Notes: a model not told the origin generated them from the sequence alone. DNA of 64,000 nt from Neurospora intermedia (GCA_037102815.1 BTPP01000001.1:459001-523000); one strand, 5' to 3'. Numbered from the stretch's first letter, positions 1-10,678 are shown. Numbers and translations: made by a program.

Positions 1-546
1 CAGGCCAACGGCGCCCAGAACTACCCCCAGTGCTTCAACCTCAAGGTCGAAGGCTCCGGCTCCACCGTCCCCGCCGGCGTCGCCGGCACCGAGCTTTACA
101 AGGCCACCGACGCCGGTATCCTCTTTGATATCTACAAGAACGACATCTCCTACCCCGTTCCTGGCCCTGCCCTCATTGCTGGCGCCTCCAGCTCCATCGC
201 CCAGAGCAAGATGGCCGCCACTGCCACCGCGTCCGCTACCCCCGCTGGTGCTACTGGCGGTAGCCCCGCTCCTGTCACCTCCGCTGCGGCTGCTACTAGC
301 CAGGCCCAGGGCCAGGCCCCTGCTACCACCTTGGTCACTAGCACCAAGGCTGCTGCTCCCGCTACTTCTGCTGCTGCTGCTCCTGCTGCTCCCGCTACCT
401 CGGCTGCGGCGGGCGGTGCTGGCCAGGTCCAGGCTAAGCAGACCAAGTGGGGACAGTGCGGTGGTAACGGCTTCACTGGTCCTACTGAGTGCGAGAGCGG
501 CTCTACTTGCACCAAGTACAACGATTGGTACTCTCAGTGCGTCTAA
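1..546 (+). CDS. AA9 lytic polysaccharide monooxygenase with C-terminal CBM1, 3' part only
   Basis: This is the last 181 codons of a secreted copper enzyme that cleaves cellulose oxidatively; the gene runs off the left edge, so the signal peptide, the N-terminal copper-binding histidine and most of the catalytic domain are not visible. The reading frame opens at base 1. The visible catalytic part includes a YPQCFNL segment and a [12 protein letters not shown] stretch typical of the AA9 (former GH61) C-terminal region. An Ala/Ser/Thr/Pro linker of about 70 residues follows, then a fungal cellulose-binding module (about 427-543) beginning KWGQCGG and ending with the stop at 544-546. The module has four cysteines and aromatic residues spaced as in CBM1. 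From memory it resembles a Neurospora AA9-CBM1 protein, but no symbol is assigned. The family call is firm; the exact orthologue is not. Confidence 0.93.
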   Translation, partial: QANGAQNYPQCFNLKVEGSGSTVPAGVAGTELYKATDAGILFDIYKNDISYPVPGPALIAGASSSIAQSKMAATATASATPAGATGGSPAPVTSAAAATSQAQGQAPATTLVTSTKAAAPATSAAAAPAAPATSAAAGGAGQVQAKQTKWGQCGGNGFTGPTECESGSTCTKYNDWYSQCV

Positions 547-1471
547 GTGCCTTCCTTACCTTTTAAGGGAGAGTATCTAGATTGAAGGATGGAGGAGAAA
601 AGAAGGGGAGATGGAGAAAAAGATGGTGGTGATCGATGCCATAGCATGACATGACAAGATAGTATGGCATGACATGGTATGAGCACAAGGTTGATGTCCA
701 TGACTGACTGTCTGGAGTGATGAGACGACGGGGACGAGACGGGAGAGGGACGAAGGATGAAGGAATCTTGTAACATAGGCCAATTTTTTTCGAACTTTTC
801 AAAACCAATTTTTGTATCTGTACATATACAGCTTTGCATCATTTATAGACATACATCATATCATTTCCACTGCTGTCTGTCCCTGTCCTTTGACACTGGT
901 AGAGGTTCCTTGGCTTGTTACCTTTTATAATTTGACACGAACAGGAAACAGTCGTGTCTCCCTCCTAAGCCACGCGTGATTGCTGAGTTCTTAATACTTG
1001 TAGGGATGTGGCGTTGTCGGATCTTCCCGAGTGAGGATTACTGGCAAACAAGTGAGTCCAGCAACAAAGAAAATTATAATAACCTGAAATGAGTGATCAT
1101 TCCGGATGCAGCACCCAAAAGATATGTCACTCTTCCGCTGCCGCTGACAACAAGGCGGCCGGCCACAAAGCACATATGGAAACAAACCAGAAAAAAAGCA
1201 CGCTTTCTTTGTCCACGATCTAGATGCCCACGAGTTAGCATAGCTTTGGTTGAAGCTCTACCCATTCGCCTTTCTTTTCCTTACCTAAGGTACCTAGTGT
1301 CCAGTTTATTTTCTTGTTTCTTACAACTTCAATGTTACTATCGTGTCCATTTTTCTTTCCCATTTGCACCTCTGTCCTTCATCTCGCGCACGCGTGCAGC
1401 CTAAACGCACCTTCCTCAACACCATCTCCACATACTGCCAGAGAAAAAAAAAAGCTTCAGATTTTGCTACC
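547..1471. other. 3' flank of the AA9 gene and 5' flank of the next gene
   Basis: No supportable gene. Short overlapping open frames on both strands look accidental. Bases 600-760 are purine-rich and probably the 3' untranslated region of the AA9 gene. A C/T-rich stretch at about 1265-1440 precedes the next start and looks like a fungal promoter or leader. Confidence 0.5.
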
Positions 1472-2521
1472 ATGGAGTTCAGCGAAGATAACACTTCTCC
1501 TCAACAGGAATCATTTCAGCCAAAAGACACGGAGGAAAATGCCATGGAGGAAGGACTTGCTGCCATGAATTTCAGCGAAGACAACCATTTGCAAGAGGAC
1601 GCATTTTCGACAGCGCCAGAGGACGAAATTTACATGGAAGATTCACCTGTTGTGGGAAGAGCACCTGCTGTCATGGAGGAGGCACCTGTTATGGAAAAGG
1701 AGCTGGAACCTTCTGGGATGGAATGGTCATCTATCGTCGAAGGGTCACCCAATGTGGAATGGTCACCGACCTCGGAGAAAGAACCTGTTCTCGAAGAGGA
1801 AATTGTCGAGGAAAGAGCATCATCTCCTTCCATCGAAACGCCATATCATCGCATCGATACGCCACCCGTTGCTGAAAACCTCAAGGCATCTCCCGTCATA
1901 GAAAAGGCAGCTTTCATAGAAGAGCCCTATGTCGCGGAAAAGCCGTCTGTTGTGGAAAAGCCATCTGTTGTAGAATTGACGCCTGTTGAGGAAAAGAAAT
2001 ATGTCGTGGAAGCGGCACCTCCTATCCATGTCACAGAAAAGCAACCAGTTGTGGAAAAGACGTCTTCCCCGGGAAAGGCACATGCTACAGAAGAGAAACA
2101 CATCGTGAGCAAGAAGCCTGCTGTGGAAAAGAATGCACCTGCGGAAAAGAAGGCACCCATCGTGGAGAAGACACCTGCTGTCGTGCCAAACACTCCGAGT
2201 CATATCGCGGGAAAAGCACTTCTTATTGAGAAGATGTCTGTCATGAAGGAAACACCTTTCGTCAACAAGGTACACGTGTCTACCAGGGGCATGCAAAAGG
2301 TGCCTGTCGTGCTCAAGAAAACTGTCTCGAAAATGGCACCTTTCGTGGAGAAGTTCAGAAAAGAGATTCGTGCCCTTCAGAACTATCAAGAAGTCCCGTC
2401 AGCTGCAGAACCGGCCGCCGCAATATCGGTCCTCTTCCTTTTCGCTTTGTACACTACACTCTTCACCTTGATTTTCCGCCTCAATGCATCCTCGGTCCTT
2501 CTTTTCCTTCCACGGCTCTGA
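1472..2521 (+). CDS. Hypothetical repetitive Glu/Val/Pro/Lys-rich protein with C-terminal hydrophobic segment
   Basis: Uninterrupted frame of 349 codons. I chose the ATG at 1472 because its context (CTACCATGG) is strong; an in-frame ATG at 1343 lies in the C/T-rich leader and would add 43 unlikely residues. Residues about 60-300 are built from degenerate units of roughly 8-15 residues with a core like (P)xVVEKxP, for example AEKPSVVEKPSVVE. The composition predicts an extended, disordered chain. Near the C-terminus (about 316-338) a segment reading ISVLFLFALYTTLFTLIF is strongly hydrophobic, followed by an Arg and a second short hydrophobic stretch. This suggests a tail-anchored or membrane-tethered protein, with the acidic repeats facing the cytosol if tail-anchored. 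There is no N-terminal signal peptide. I do not recognise a family. A 3' intron changing the tail cannot be excluded. Confidence 0.6.
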   Translation: MEFSEDNTSPQQESFQPKDTEENAMEEGLAAMNFSEDNHLQEDAFSTAPEDEIYMEDSPVVGRAPAVMEEAPVMEKELEPSGMEWSSIVEGSPNVEWSPTSEKEPVLEEEIVEERASSPSIETPYHRIDTPPVAENLKASPVIEKAAFIEEPYVAEKPSVVEKPSVVELTPVEEKKYVVEAAPPIHVTEKQPVVEKTSSPGKAHATEEKHIVSKKPAVEKNAPAEKKAPIVEKTPAVVPNTPSHIAGKALLIEKMSVMKETPFVNKVHVSTRGMQKVPVVLKKTVSKMAPFVEKFRKEIRALQNYQEVPSAAEPAAAISVLFLFALYTTLFTLIFRLNASSVLLFLPRL

Positions 2522-4126
2522 GCTGCTGACGAGACCGTCAATCGGCAATGACATCGGATGCACCAAGCGGAAGGGTTGGCCGCTGCTCGTCACCGTTGCT
2601 CTTGCCCCGATACATCGCGACTTTTACTCCTGCATGCGTCATCTACTGCAGTCGATCACGAACTTGTCAACTTGATGGCTCGTGCGCTTTTCACTGCCCC
2701 CTCTGGCTCTGTTGTTCCGTCTACGGTTTCTACCTCTGCTGCTGGCTTCCGTCTCTTCTTCTTCGATGACTACCTAGGTAGTTACTGCCTACCTTAGGTA
2801 CTTGAAGTTAAGTTATCCCCGCACTCTCCATCAAACAGACTCGCACTCCTCAAAGTCTATCGACGGCTCACCGGCTCAACCAGCGGCCGACACAAGCGAG
2901 TTCAGATATCAAGGCTTCACTAGTAGCGGCGATTTACCTGGGGAAACAAGTGTTGGCATAGTCCTCGAGCCGGTGTTGGAAGTCGTCTTTGGCTTCGACA
3001 TTCTTTCACTTTTATCCGATGATCAGCGGACTCTCAACCTGCAAAGTCAAGGCAACTGGTTGTTGCCAAGTGCCAACGGATACATGCAAAAGCACGACAT
3101 TTTCTTTTGCTTCGAACCATGTTTCTGACGTGCGTTGGAAGGCAGTTCGATCCTGGCGGTAGCAAAGTAACAGAGAAGGAGTGATGCTGGATGGATCAAT
3201 ATTGAGGGCAGGCTTGACAGCCGGGTGCATGGGATCGTAACAGCTTTGGAAGGAAGGCGCGGATTATTGGTAGTCGGCCGTCACCCGAAGCTTGCCAAAG
3301 GAAAACGTGCTTCACTCGAGCAGAGCATGGACAGAGGATCTCCGAAAGGTGGAAAGAGAGTGTTTCAGAGGGGCAAAATGACATACTGTATCGTGCAATC
3401 ATCATTTTCCCAGTGTTATTCTGGTATTTTTCACCAGCTCCGTACTTCAAATGAGCCATATCTGTATCTGATGTGTCCCGAATGGAGATCGTACATTCTG
3501 AAATGCCCCCGTACCAATGGAAAACCTGTGCTCCTGATCCGAATCCCAGTAATCACTGTAGGAGTATGCCTTTCTAATCGAAGAAAGAGCACTATCAAGA
3601 GTTGACAAGTTGACTAGAGGTGACAGGTGCCTGACAACAGACGTTCATCGTGGAGGCAGTCCTGTCACGGCACGTAGGATCACCTGTCCAAATGCTGTTT
3701 CCCTTGTCAGCCCAGTCGGTACACTCGTGACCGCCGGGTTCCTGCCGGGTACGGGAGAGCGTGATACGAGAAAAATTGTCTGTTCCCCTCGTCTAGAAGT
3801 TAAGGAGGAAACGGAAGGAACGCGTACCTCTACGAGCAACCAATTTCGACTCCCACGGTTTCTTACTCTCCCACGCGCCTTCCAGGCAGCCGCTCCCCTC
3901 GTTCTCTCTCTCCCCTCCCCTTCCTTCCCCTACTCTCTCTTCCCTCCCCGCTCACTTTTATCTTCCCTTCTCCCTCTTCTCTTCTCTTCTTCTCCTCTTC
4001 CCTTTCCTTCAACATCAAACACAACCATCGTTGTTCACCACCACTTCCTCACCATTCTTCGTCGCTGCTTGCGTTCAAGAACGTCAACAGCACCACCAAA
4101 AACCACCACCTTCTTCAACCTCCAGT
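2522..4126. other. Intergenic stretch, no supportable gene
   Basis: Open frames here (for example 2802-3128 and 3225-3605 on +) have no recognisable domain and no splice support. A TACCTAGGTA palindrome lies at 2771-2780. Bases about 3890-4020 are almost pure C/T followed by a CAACATCAAACACAACC-like stretch, which looks like a fungal 5' leader and may be the remains of a promoter for the fragments that follow. Confidence 0.4.
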
Positions 4127-4213
4127 TACTCGGCATACCGCCAGGGTACCATCGTCGCCCTGCTCCCTGCTGGTGCCCTCCTCGGTTCGCTCGTCGCTGG
4201 CACTTTCTCCTGG
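4127..4213 (+). pseudogene. Fragment resembling an MFS sugar transporter, one exon piece
   Basis: About 29 codons read RQGTIVALLPAGALLGSLVAG followed by TFSW, ending at a GTAAGC donor-like site (4214). The G-x-IV-x-L-x3-GA-x2-GSL-x-AG pattern matches a membrane segment of fungal sugar and quinate transporters that precedes the usual D-R-x-G-R-R loop. The loop and the rest of the transporter are not found downstream. The match is short, so chance similarity is possible. It sits directly upstream of two other gene fragments. Confidence 0.35.
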
Positions 4214-4305
4214 TAAGCTCTACTGCCTTTTACCTCCGTGGCGTCCACGAGAGGATTACCTATTGACGTCTCCTTCCACTTCAGCCCCTCATCAACTTCA
4301 CCGCC

Positions 4306-4515
4306 ATGGATCAAACATCGGCTACGGGTGCTGCTGCGGCAGCCGCAGCAGCACCCACAACTTCATCGGCTGCCCCAGCTGCACCCGCAGCACCACCAGC
4401 TGCTCCGGTTGCCCCGGCCCCATCAACTTGCTCTTGCCCGGCTCGCAACCGCAAGGGCGTCCTATTCGCCGTTCCTGTCAAGACGGGCGGTAATGCTCCT
4501 GTGCTCCCAGATTGA
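4306..4515 (+). CDS. Small Ala/Pro-rich open frame, doubtful gene
   Basis: A 69-codon frame starts at an ATG in good context (CCGCCATGG), just after a possible intron (GTAAGC at 4214 to an AG near 4286) and a C/T-rich leader. The product is Ala/Pro-rich for 45 residues, then CSCPARNRKGVLFAVPVKTGG. No family is recognised. Because both neighbours are decayed fragments, this may be a remnant rather than a working gene. Confidence 0.25.
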   Translation: MDQTSATGAAAAAAAAPTTSSAAPAAPAAPPAAPVAPAPSTCSCPARNRKGVLFAVPVKTGGNAPVLPD

Positions 4516-4696
4516 GGACAAGGTGAGTAAACAGATGGCTTCTGCTCGTCAGTCCAAGCTCAGCACAGAACTAACACGATGAAGTAGGACAGTAGACCAG
4601 GGGGGTTGCCAAGTTGCAAGTCATCCTTGAATCATCTTTGTGTCCGTTGCCTTTGTCGTTGAGAAGTCAATGCTAACAATTCCCTCACGCATTCAG

Positions 4697-4992
4697 GTGT
4701 TCACAACCCCCCCTGGAAATTGTAAAATCAGAGCGGGTCCGGGGTGAAGTTGCTAAGAGTGTCGAGGACGCTCCCGGGCGCTCTGCCATGTGGAGCGTCC
4801 GTACCCTCGCCTCAGCCGACGCTCCAAGTTTACAAGTTTCGTGTCTGGCGAGTCTGGTTGGACTGTACAAGGGCCCTCTGATGGCTGGCTCCGCGACGTT
4901 TCCCTTCTCGGCTATCTACTTCCCAACTTACTCCCACCTAAAGAAGGGACCTTTCCGGCGAGTCAAAGACCAAGAAGGTGGGTGTTTTCCAG
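4697..4992 (+). pseudogene. Decayed fragment of a mitochondrial aspartate/glutamate-type carrier (AGC1 family)
   Basis: Pieces in more than one frame match consecutive parts of the second carrier repeat of mitochondrial AGC-type carriers. First comes VFTTP, then PLEIVK (the P-x-[DE]-x2-[KR] carrier signature), then GEVAKSVEDAPGRSAMW, then VGLYKG, then FPFSAIYFPTYSHLKK, and finally TKKVGVFQ. The order is that of the family, but frameshifts separate the pieces. About 15 residues appear inserted between the SAMW block and VGLYKG. An AG at 4695-4696 just before the first piece looks like an old splice acceptor. The six-helix protein cannot be made from this copy. The intact parent gene is not in the window. 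Confidence 0.75.
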
Positions 4993-5408
4993 ATCTTTCT
5001 CTGTTGTCTGTACCCTCTTGACTAATTGCTGGATCGCCGGGTGTTTGACAGGCCGGCCTAATCTGCCACCGATTCGAACTGCTATCTCGATTGCCTCCAT
5101 GGCAGCCGGTCTTTTCACCGTAGATGAGGATTTGATTGAGAAGGCAATTGAAACACCGGGTTGCACTGTCTCGGGGGTTCTGCGAATTGGATCTGTTTGT
5201 AGGAGCGGGGTCGTCTGGAGAAGGAAGCGTGGTGTCTGTCGTCGTCATGTATGTCTGTACACTTCTTGAGCAAGTCCGTAGGGAGCCACGCGATAACAAC
5301 ACTCCATATCTATGACCACCATTTTTCCGATCGCTTGACTCCATGATAGCTTGCCCACCACATGTCAACGTGACCAACTCACCATCCACATTGTCCCCAG
5401 CATCCTTC

Positions 5409-5774
5409 TCACACAGCAGGCACAATCCTCTGCGGATAGCTGAACGAATCCCTCGGATGCGCACTACCCTTCATACTCCTCAGTCTGTCCAAGTGCTTCC
5501 CCTAGTACCAGTAATTCTTTTGGGCCACCTCCCTCTCCATCTGCGAATCCGGACAGGTGACATATGTCCCCCACTCCTCCACAGAATTCTTGTCCGTGAC
5601 ATCACCCACAAAGTTTTGGATGGCCGCGGGGCCGTACCTTCAGCCGGATACATCCCCTTACCTATTGACGCGGTCGTAGATCAGGAACATGAACAAGTAC
5701 TTTCGATGAGCGTAAGCGGTGGAGTCCACATCCGGAACGGTGACGGCAGGGGGTTCGGCGGCCTTGGTAGACGT
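5409..5774 (-). pseudogene. Decayed C-terminus of a berberine-bridge-enzyme-type FAD oxidase
   Basis: On the minus strand one frame reads STAYAHRKYLFMFLIYDRVN. After a stop and a frame change near 5655 another reads QNFVGDVTDKNSVEEWGTYV, then PDSQMEREVAQKNYW, an in-frame TAG, then LDRLRSMKGSAHPRDSFSYP, ending with QRIVPAV and TGA at 5409-5411. These blocks in this order are the C-terminal substrate and BBE domain of secreted fungal FAD oxidases acting on sugars or alkaloids (W-x-Y...D...NYW...L-x-R-L...YPQ-x-I-P). The FAD-binding N-terminal domain with its His/Cys flavin links is absent. One frameshift, a stop and the missing N-terminus make it non-functional, unless part of the frame change reflects a short intron. 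Confidence 0.75.
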
Positions 5775-5779
5775 CAATT

Positions 5780-7091
5780 TGCACGTGCCAGTCCTGCTTG
5801 TTTACTTGGGAGGTAACGACGGAGAGTTGGGAGGGTATGAAGACGTGGGTGGGCGTAAAGGGAGTAAGAACAGAAGGTTTCGTGCTTGTTCTAGTCAGTT
5901 GGTAGGGGCCGTGCTTTAAAGACTTCCACTTTGGAATAAAACGAACCAACGCTGGAATGAAGAGGAAAAGTGTGGGATGAAAGTGAAAAGTGAAGAGAGA
6001 GAGCGGAAACCTTGAAGAAAAAAAATAATGGAGCCGCTTACGCTTACGCTCACGCTGGTTCAAGGGGCTAGTTACCTCTAGGTGGGTGCCTCTGGGTTTG
6101 TGTTTTCCATAATTTGGATAACGTGGGGAGAAGGTTGGGAAAAAAAAAAAAAAAAAAAAGGAGGCTTACGTATCCTGGACAACGAAGTCTCACGGCTGAA
6201 CACGTCTGGTCCGTCTTTTTTTCCTTGACTGTAGGTACAAAAGCCCTTACACAACATGTCCCAGCTGAGATCCCCCTTCTACCTACCTACCGTTGCTATG
6301 CCGGTGGTATTATTATCCAGTATGGGACAACCTTATTCATAGGTAGGTAGGTAAGTAACTATCCAGCTCGATGGTGAGATAACCGTTTTCCCCAGTGCCA
6401 TCCGAGGGCCGAACGAGCCGTAGGTACCTAGGTAGCTGTGCCCGCTGTATTTGGCGTGGGCTTTTACTCCTACTTTGGAGGGCATAGGCTACCGCGTTGG
6501 ATGATGTGCTTGATAGTAATGGGACCGACGATGCCCGGACTGATGTGAAAGTTGAGTCGGAAGTTGGAGGTTGTGAGAAACCGCTGTGCATCCAGTTTCA
6601 AGTTGTTGGAGCCGCAAGTGTCCGATTTAACTAACGGGTCATCTGAATCGTAAAATCGAGCTATGATGACTGGTATATGGCGCTGATACCAGAGACTAGG
6701 TAGGGAGCATGTCGGGCTGGTCCTTCAGGGGCATGCATTTGACAGGCCGCAAGCCTGGACTGGACTTTCGGTTTCACTTAAACTTGATTAAGTTGAGTCC
6801 GGCAGTGGATTCCTGGTGCAAATGCAGTGAAACGGTCCAGCCATTTCTATGCAATATTTTTTTTTTTTTTTTTTTGTTTTTTGTGCAACAGCTTTAGGAC
6901 AAAATGCTGATCCATGGAGCCTTTTCCGTCTCCCAAAGAGTTTTGTTGTGTTGGTGTAAGCCGTGGGAAAGGAGCTGATGGTAGTTGGGGACTTCCCAGC
7001 CAGACTAGGGTACCTACTAGGGGTATCAGGCAACGATGAGCGTTTGATAAAGATATTGGGATAAAGGACATCTGATGGCATTTAGCCACTG
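5780..7091. other. Intergenic stretch with homopolymer runs
   Basis: No supportable gene. It contains a poly(A) run near 6140-6158, a poly(T) run near 6858-6876, and several TAGGTAGG / TACCTAGG motifs (about 6338-6352 and 6421-6436). Confidence 0.45.
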
Positions 7092-7549
7092 ATGTTTGGT
7101 ACAGCTAGTTCTGTGACAAGGATAGGAGGATCTGCTGTGTCGATTTATGATTCGGCAAATACTTCGAACGAGAGAATCGAAACGGTGCGGAACTTTCTCA
7201 CATCTCATGCCATGATAAACACACCCTGGTATGGTGATGAGCCATACTTTGAGCCGCCAAATGCCATCCTCCGTTGTCAACACCAGTTACCGGAGTCAGG
7301 TACGAAAAGCTTGGAGGAAGTCTGGAGAAAGGCTCAAGAGCCCCACGAGGAGAGCAAAGAGAAAGAGTAGAAAGTGAAGGAGCATTGGCGGGCATAGATG
7401 AGCACCATAAAGATAGAATGGCATCTAGCAACGAATGGGAAGATAACAAACGCACGTGGAGGCCTTTTGCTCATGAATCACTTGATGAATTAGCCCAGAA
7501 AAGGGCTCATGTGAATCAAAATCGCGAAGTAATACAGCAGAAATCTTGA
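7092..7549 (+). CDS. Possible small two-exon gene, hypothetical
   Basis: Two overlapping frames can be joined by an intron from a GTATGG donor (about 7230) to a GTCAG acceptor (about 7300). The join restores a Trp codon and keeps phase. The product would be about 128 residues: an N-terminal part starting MFGTASSVTRIGG, then a charged part with YEKLGGSLEKGSRAPRGEQR, NEWEDNKRTWRPFAHESLDE and a stop at 7547-7549. The charged second part is less random than nearby frames. No family is recognised, the branch site is poor and the start is uncertain. Confidence 0.25.
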
Positions 7550-8310
7550 AGTCCGTCTATGGGGGGAACTTGGGAATTGAATATCGTATTAAGGAGCAGC
7601 GAGGTCGAAGGTTGAGGTCATTCAGAAATCACGATGGTGATTGATAACTCCAGGTGGGAGGGACTAGATACATCGCCTGTTAGGCGGCGCCTTTGAGGTG
7701 AGTTTGTTGATTTCCGAGATTCTATACAACAAAAATACTCCATATATCTCTAAGTCGCGGCTGCGAGCGACATCGTGGACGGTAATGACAAGTGATTGAA
7801 AGGTGAAGTTGAAACGATGAAGTCGAGGGACGTCGTTGGATAGTGTGGAGCGTCTACACTGTACAGCCCAACTGTTAGCTCGAGACCTCTTGTCAACTTG
7901 TCCAGATAGTATCTACCACATCAAGCTTATGTTTTGTTCACCTACCGCGGCTCACAGTGACATGAGTAGGCTGAATAAGCGTTTCAAAGTTTCCACCATG
8001 TTAGTATCTATATGCTTCAAAGTATATTACGGCGTTCAGAACGAGTTCATATGAGTCTATTCGGGGTGCCAGGCTAACAAGCAAATCAGCATTGGCTGTA
8101 CTGCGCTAACCCTAACCCACTGCGGGGCCGCTCTCTGTGGTTCGTCAGTTGCGCCTGTCCCATCCACTGTCATCTTTGACCTGTACATCATTCTACGAAC
8201 GCGATAGCTTCCCTCCACGCGACTTGGATCGACGATTTGCAGACCACCATCCCACCCCAGACAAACTTTACCACCCACATCATCACACCGAACCGACAAA
8301 TTTACGAACC
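7550..8310 (+). promoter_or_regulatory. Upstream region of TAF6, with telobox-like element
   Basis: Nothing coding is supportable. A telobox-like TAACCCTAACCC sits at 8107-8118, about 200 bases before the TAF6 ATG. Related AACCCTAA elements are known in promoters of growth-related fungal and plant genes. No TATA box is evident. Confidence 0.4.
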
Positions 8311-9801
8311 ATGGCAGGGGAGGGACCAAAACTCCTCTGGAACCCCGAGAACGTCAAGGATGTCGCCGAGTCGATAGGAATCAACCTCACCGAAGAGCCC
8401 CTCCGCGTCCTCACTCAAGATGTCGAATACCGAATTGGCCAGGTCGTCGTCGAGGCCCTACGCTTTATGCGCGCCGCCAACCGCACCACTCTGACAGTCC
8501 AAGATGTCTCGCAAGCTCTACGAGTTCTCGACGTCGAGCCCCTCTACGGCTACGATTCCACGCGACCACTTCGCTACGGGGAAGCCAGCATCGGCCCCGG
8601 CCAACCGCTGTTCTACATTGAAGACGAGGAGGTGGACTTTGAGAAGGTCATTAACGCTCCCTTACCAAAGGTTCCTCGCGATATGAGCTTCACTGGTAAG
8701 CTTTTTTCCAGTTCTCTCTCTCACCCAGTGCTTACCTCAACCCACGAGTCGCATCAGCTAACACTTTTCTTCTTCCTCCCGCGCGCAGCCCACTGGCTCG
8801 CAATCGACGGCGTCCAGCCCTCCATCCCCCAAAACCCCACCACGGCCGAGACCTCCTCCAAAGATCTCCTGCCCAAGGGTCCCGGCGCCAACCCGGCCGT
8901 CGCCGCCCTGGCCGGCAACGACAACGTCGCCTTCCGCCCCGCCGTGAAGCACGTCATCAGCAAAGAGCTCATCCTCTACTTTGACAAAGTCCAAGCGGCC
9001 ATCATGGACGACGACCCAGACGAAGAGAAGACGCGCCTGCGCTCCGCGGCTCTGGACTCGGTCCGCTCCGACCCCGGTCTGCACCAACTGGTGCCCTACT
9101 TCGTCTCCTTCATCAACAACCAAGTGACGCACCGACTCGACGACCTCTTTGTGCTCCGGCAAATGATGGAACTGACAGGCGCCATCCTCGACAACCCCTC
9201 CATCTTTCTCGACCCGTACGCCTCCTCCCTCGCCGCGCCCGTCCTGACCTGCCTCATGGCCCGCAAACTAGGCGGATCCGAATCCAGTCTCGAAGGAACC
9301 GACGCCCTGAAAGACCAGTACCGCCTCCGCGAAGTGGCTGCCAGTCTGCTCGGCACCATCGCACGGAAATACTCCAAGACCAACGCCCTGTTGCGCCCCA
9401 AACTGACGCGCACATGCCTCAAGTTCTTTTTGGACCCAAGCAAGTCTCCTGCGGTCTTGTACGGCGCCATCAGCGGGCTCGCGGCCGCCGGCGGGCCCGA
9501 AGCCGTGCGCATTCTGGTTCTTCCTAACTTGAAGATGTTTGACGAGGGGATCTTGACTCCGCTCCGCGAAAAGGGCGAGGCGAGCCATTTCGAGTATGAG
9601 GCTTTGGTGGGAGGGATCATGAAGGCCATTGAGACGCTGGTGGAGGGAATCACCCTGCCTGTTGTTGCGGACGTGACCGAGTTGGAGAGGGAGGGTCAGT
9701 TGGTGATTGACTTTTTGGGAAGGACGATTGGTGAAAGAGTGGCGAGGCTGGGGAACCAGCATTTGAATCGGGGGATTTTGGAGGTGAGGCATTTGGAGTA
9801 G
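8311..9801 (+). CDS. taf6: Transcription initiation factor TFIID subunit 6 (TAF6)
   Basis: Two exons, 8311-8695 and 8789-9801, give 465 residues. The 93-nt intron (GTAAGC to CAG) is a multiple of three and keeps the frame open, so an unspliced translation would carry 31 foreign residues; splicing restores the conserved [15 protein letters not shown]. The ATG at 8311 (AACCATGG) is preferred over 8137 because the histone fold starts right after it. Residues about 6-70 form the H4-like histone fold, including [23 protein letters not shown] and [13 protein letters not shown]. Residues about 200-450 are the C-terminal HEAT-repeat domain ([36 protein letters not shown]). TAF6 pairs with TAF9 in TFIID, and in many fungi also in SAGA, to recruit RNA polymerase II in the nucleus. 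Length fits fungal TAF6. Its 3' end faces the next gene tail to tail. Confidence 0.95.
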   Translation: MAGEGPKLLWNPENVKDVAESIGINLTEEPLRVLTQDVEYRIGQVVVEALRFMRAANRTTLTVQDVSQALRVLDVEPLYGYDSTRPLRYGEASIGPGQPLFYIEDEEVDFEKVINAPLPKVPRDMSFTGKLFSSSLSHPVLTSTHESHQLTLFFFLPRAAHWLAIDGVQPSIPQNPTTAETSSKDLLPKGPGANPAVAALAGNDNVAFRPAVKHVISKELILYFDKVQAAIMDDDPDEEKTRLRSAALDSVRSDPGLHQLVPYFVSFINNQVTHRLDDLFVLRQMMELTGAILDNPSIFLDPYASSLAAPVLTCLMARKLGGSESSLEGTDALKDQYRLREVAASLLGTIARKYSKTNALLRPKLTRTCLKFFLDPSKSPAVLYGAISGLAAAGGPEAVRILVLPNLKMFDEGILTPLREKGEASHFEYEALVGGIMKAIETLVEGITLPVVADVTELEREGQLVIDFLGRTIGERVARLGNQHLNRGILEVRHLE

Positions 9802-10678
9802 TGGTTGAATGCCGCCGCCGCGGCAATGAGAGTTCGATCATGATGGATGAGAAGAGAAGAAAGAGAATGTGGTCGGCGGGGAAGACTGAGGAATCCAATT
9901 GTCGGCTGCATATAGCAGGTTTCGATGCCTGCAGGACTCGCATTTTCCGGAATTGTATTGTTACCTGGGAAGTTTTTATTAATCACACAGCGTGGCGTTT
10001 GGGTTTGGTTTTTCATATGAGAGTTTTAATGAATGGACTTGGTTAGTCGGATCGGTACAGAGGGTCGGTCAAAATTGATGAATGAAAGTTGGCCCCATGT
10101 ATGCATGGCCTGAAAATACACTTCGGAGAAATACTTAACAGTTCGTCCGTCTATGCTTGCCGTCCGGGTTGTTGTTCGTGATGATTTACTCGTTGTGATC
10201 ATGCTTGGTCGTTTGTTTGTACTTGGACACTCGACAACCACGCAACATGATGGTTTCTTGAGCTTGATCATCGAAAATTTGGCTTCTGTTTTGTTTTTCT
10301 AATACAGACTGATGGCCACATACAAATGGGTATTCTTTAACGTGTTTGTGTGCCAGCACAGATCTCACTACACCATATATACCCATCAAGGTTAAGCGTG
10401 CTTTGCTCCACGCGAAAGAGGAAAAAAAAAAAGAGTGAATGTCTCCATTTCAACAAACCTCCCTCCTCTTCCTCTCCTCTAGGTAACAGATTTACTCATA
10501 CAGCACACGACCCAATCTTTTTCCGTGGAAAATAACCGCAGGAGTTTATGTCCAAGAGTACCGTAGGTAGGCAGGTCCCCCCTTTCCTTCCTTCCTTCCT
10601 TCCTCCCAATCCCTTCTCTTATCTACCAAGCTACCTAGCTTCACCACACCTAAACCACCCCTAATTTAAGTAGATGAT
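9802..10678. other. Convergent 3' region between TAF6 and SDH3
   Basis: No supportable gene; it should hold the two 3' untranslated regions. A CCTT tetranucleotide microsatellite occupies about 10585-10604. Confidence 0.5.

Noticed and set aside
1820-2389. 189-codon minus-strand frame opposite the VVEK-repeat gene
   Set aside because: Repeats of the sense strand force the open frame; Cys/Arg/His-rich product with no family.
8758-9792. Long minus-strand frames opposite TAF6
   Set aside because: Shadows of the GC-rich TAF6 coding sequence.
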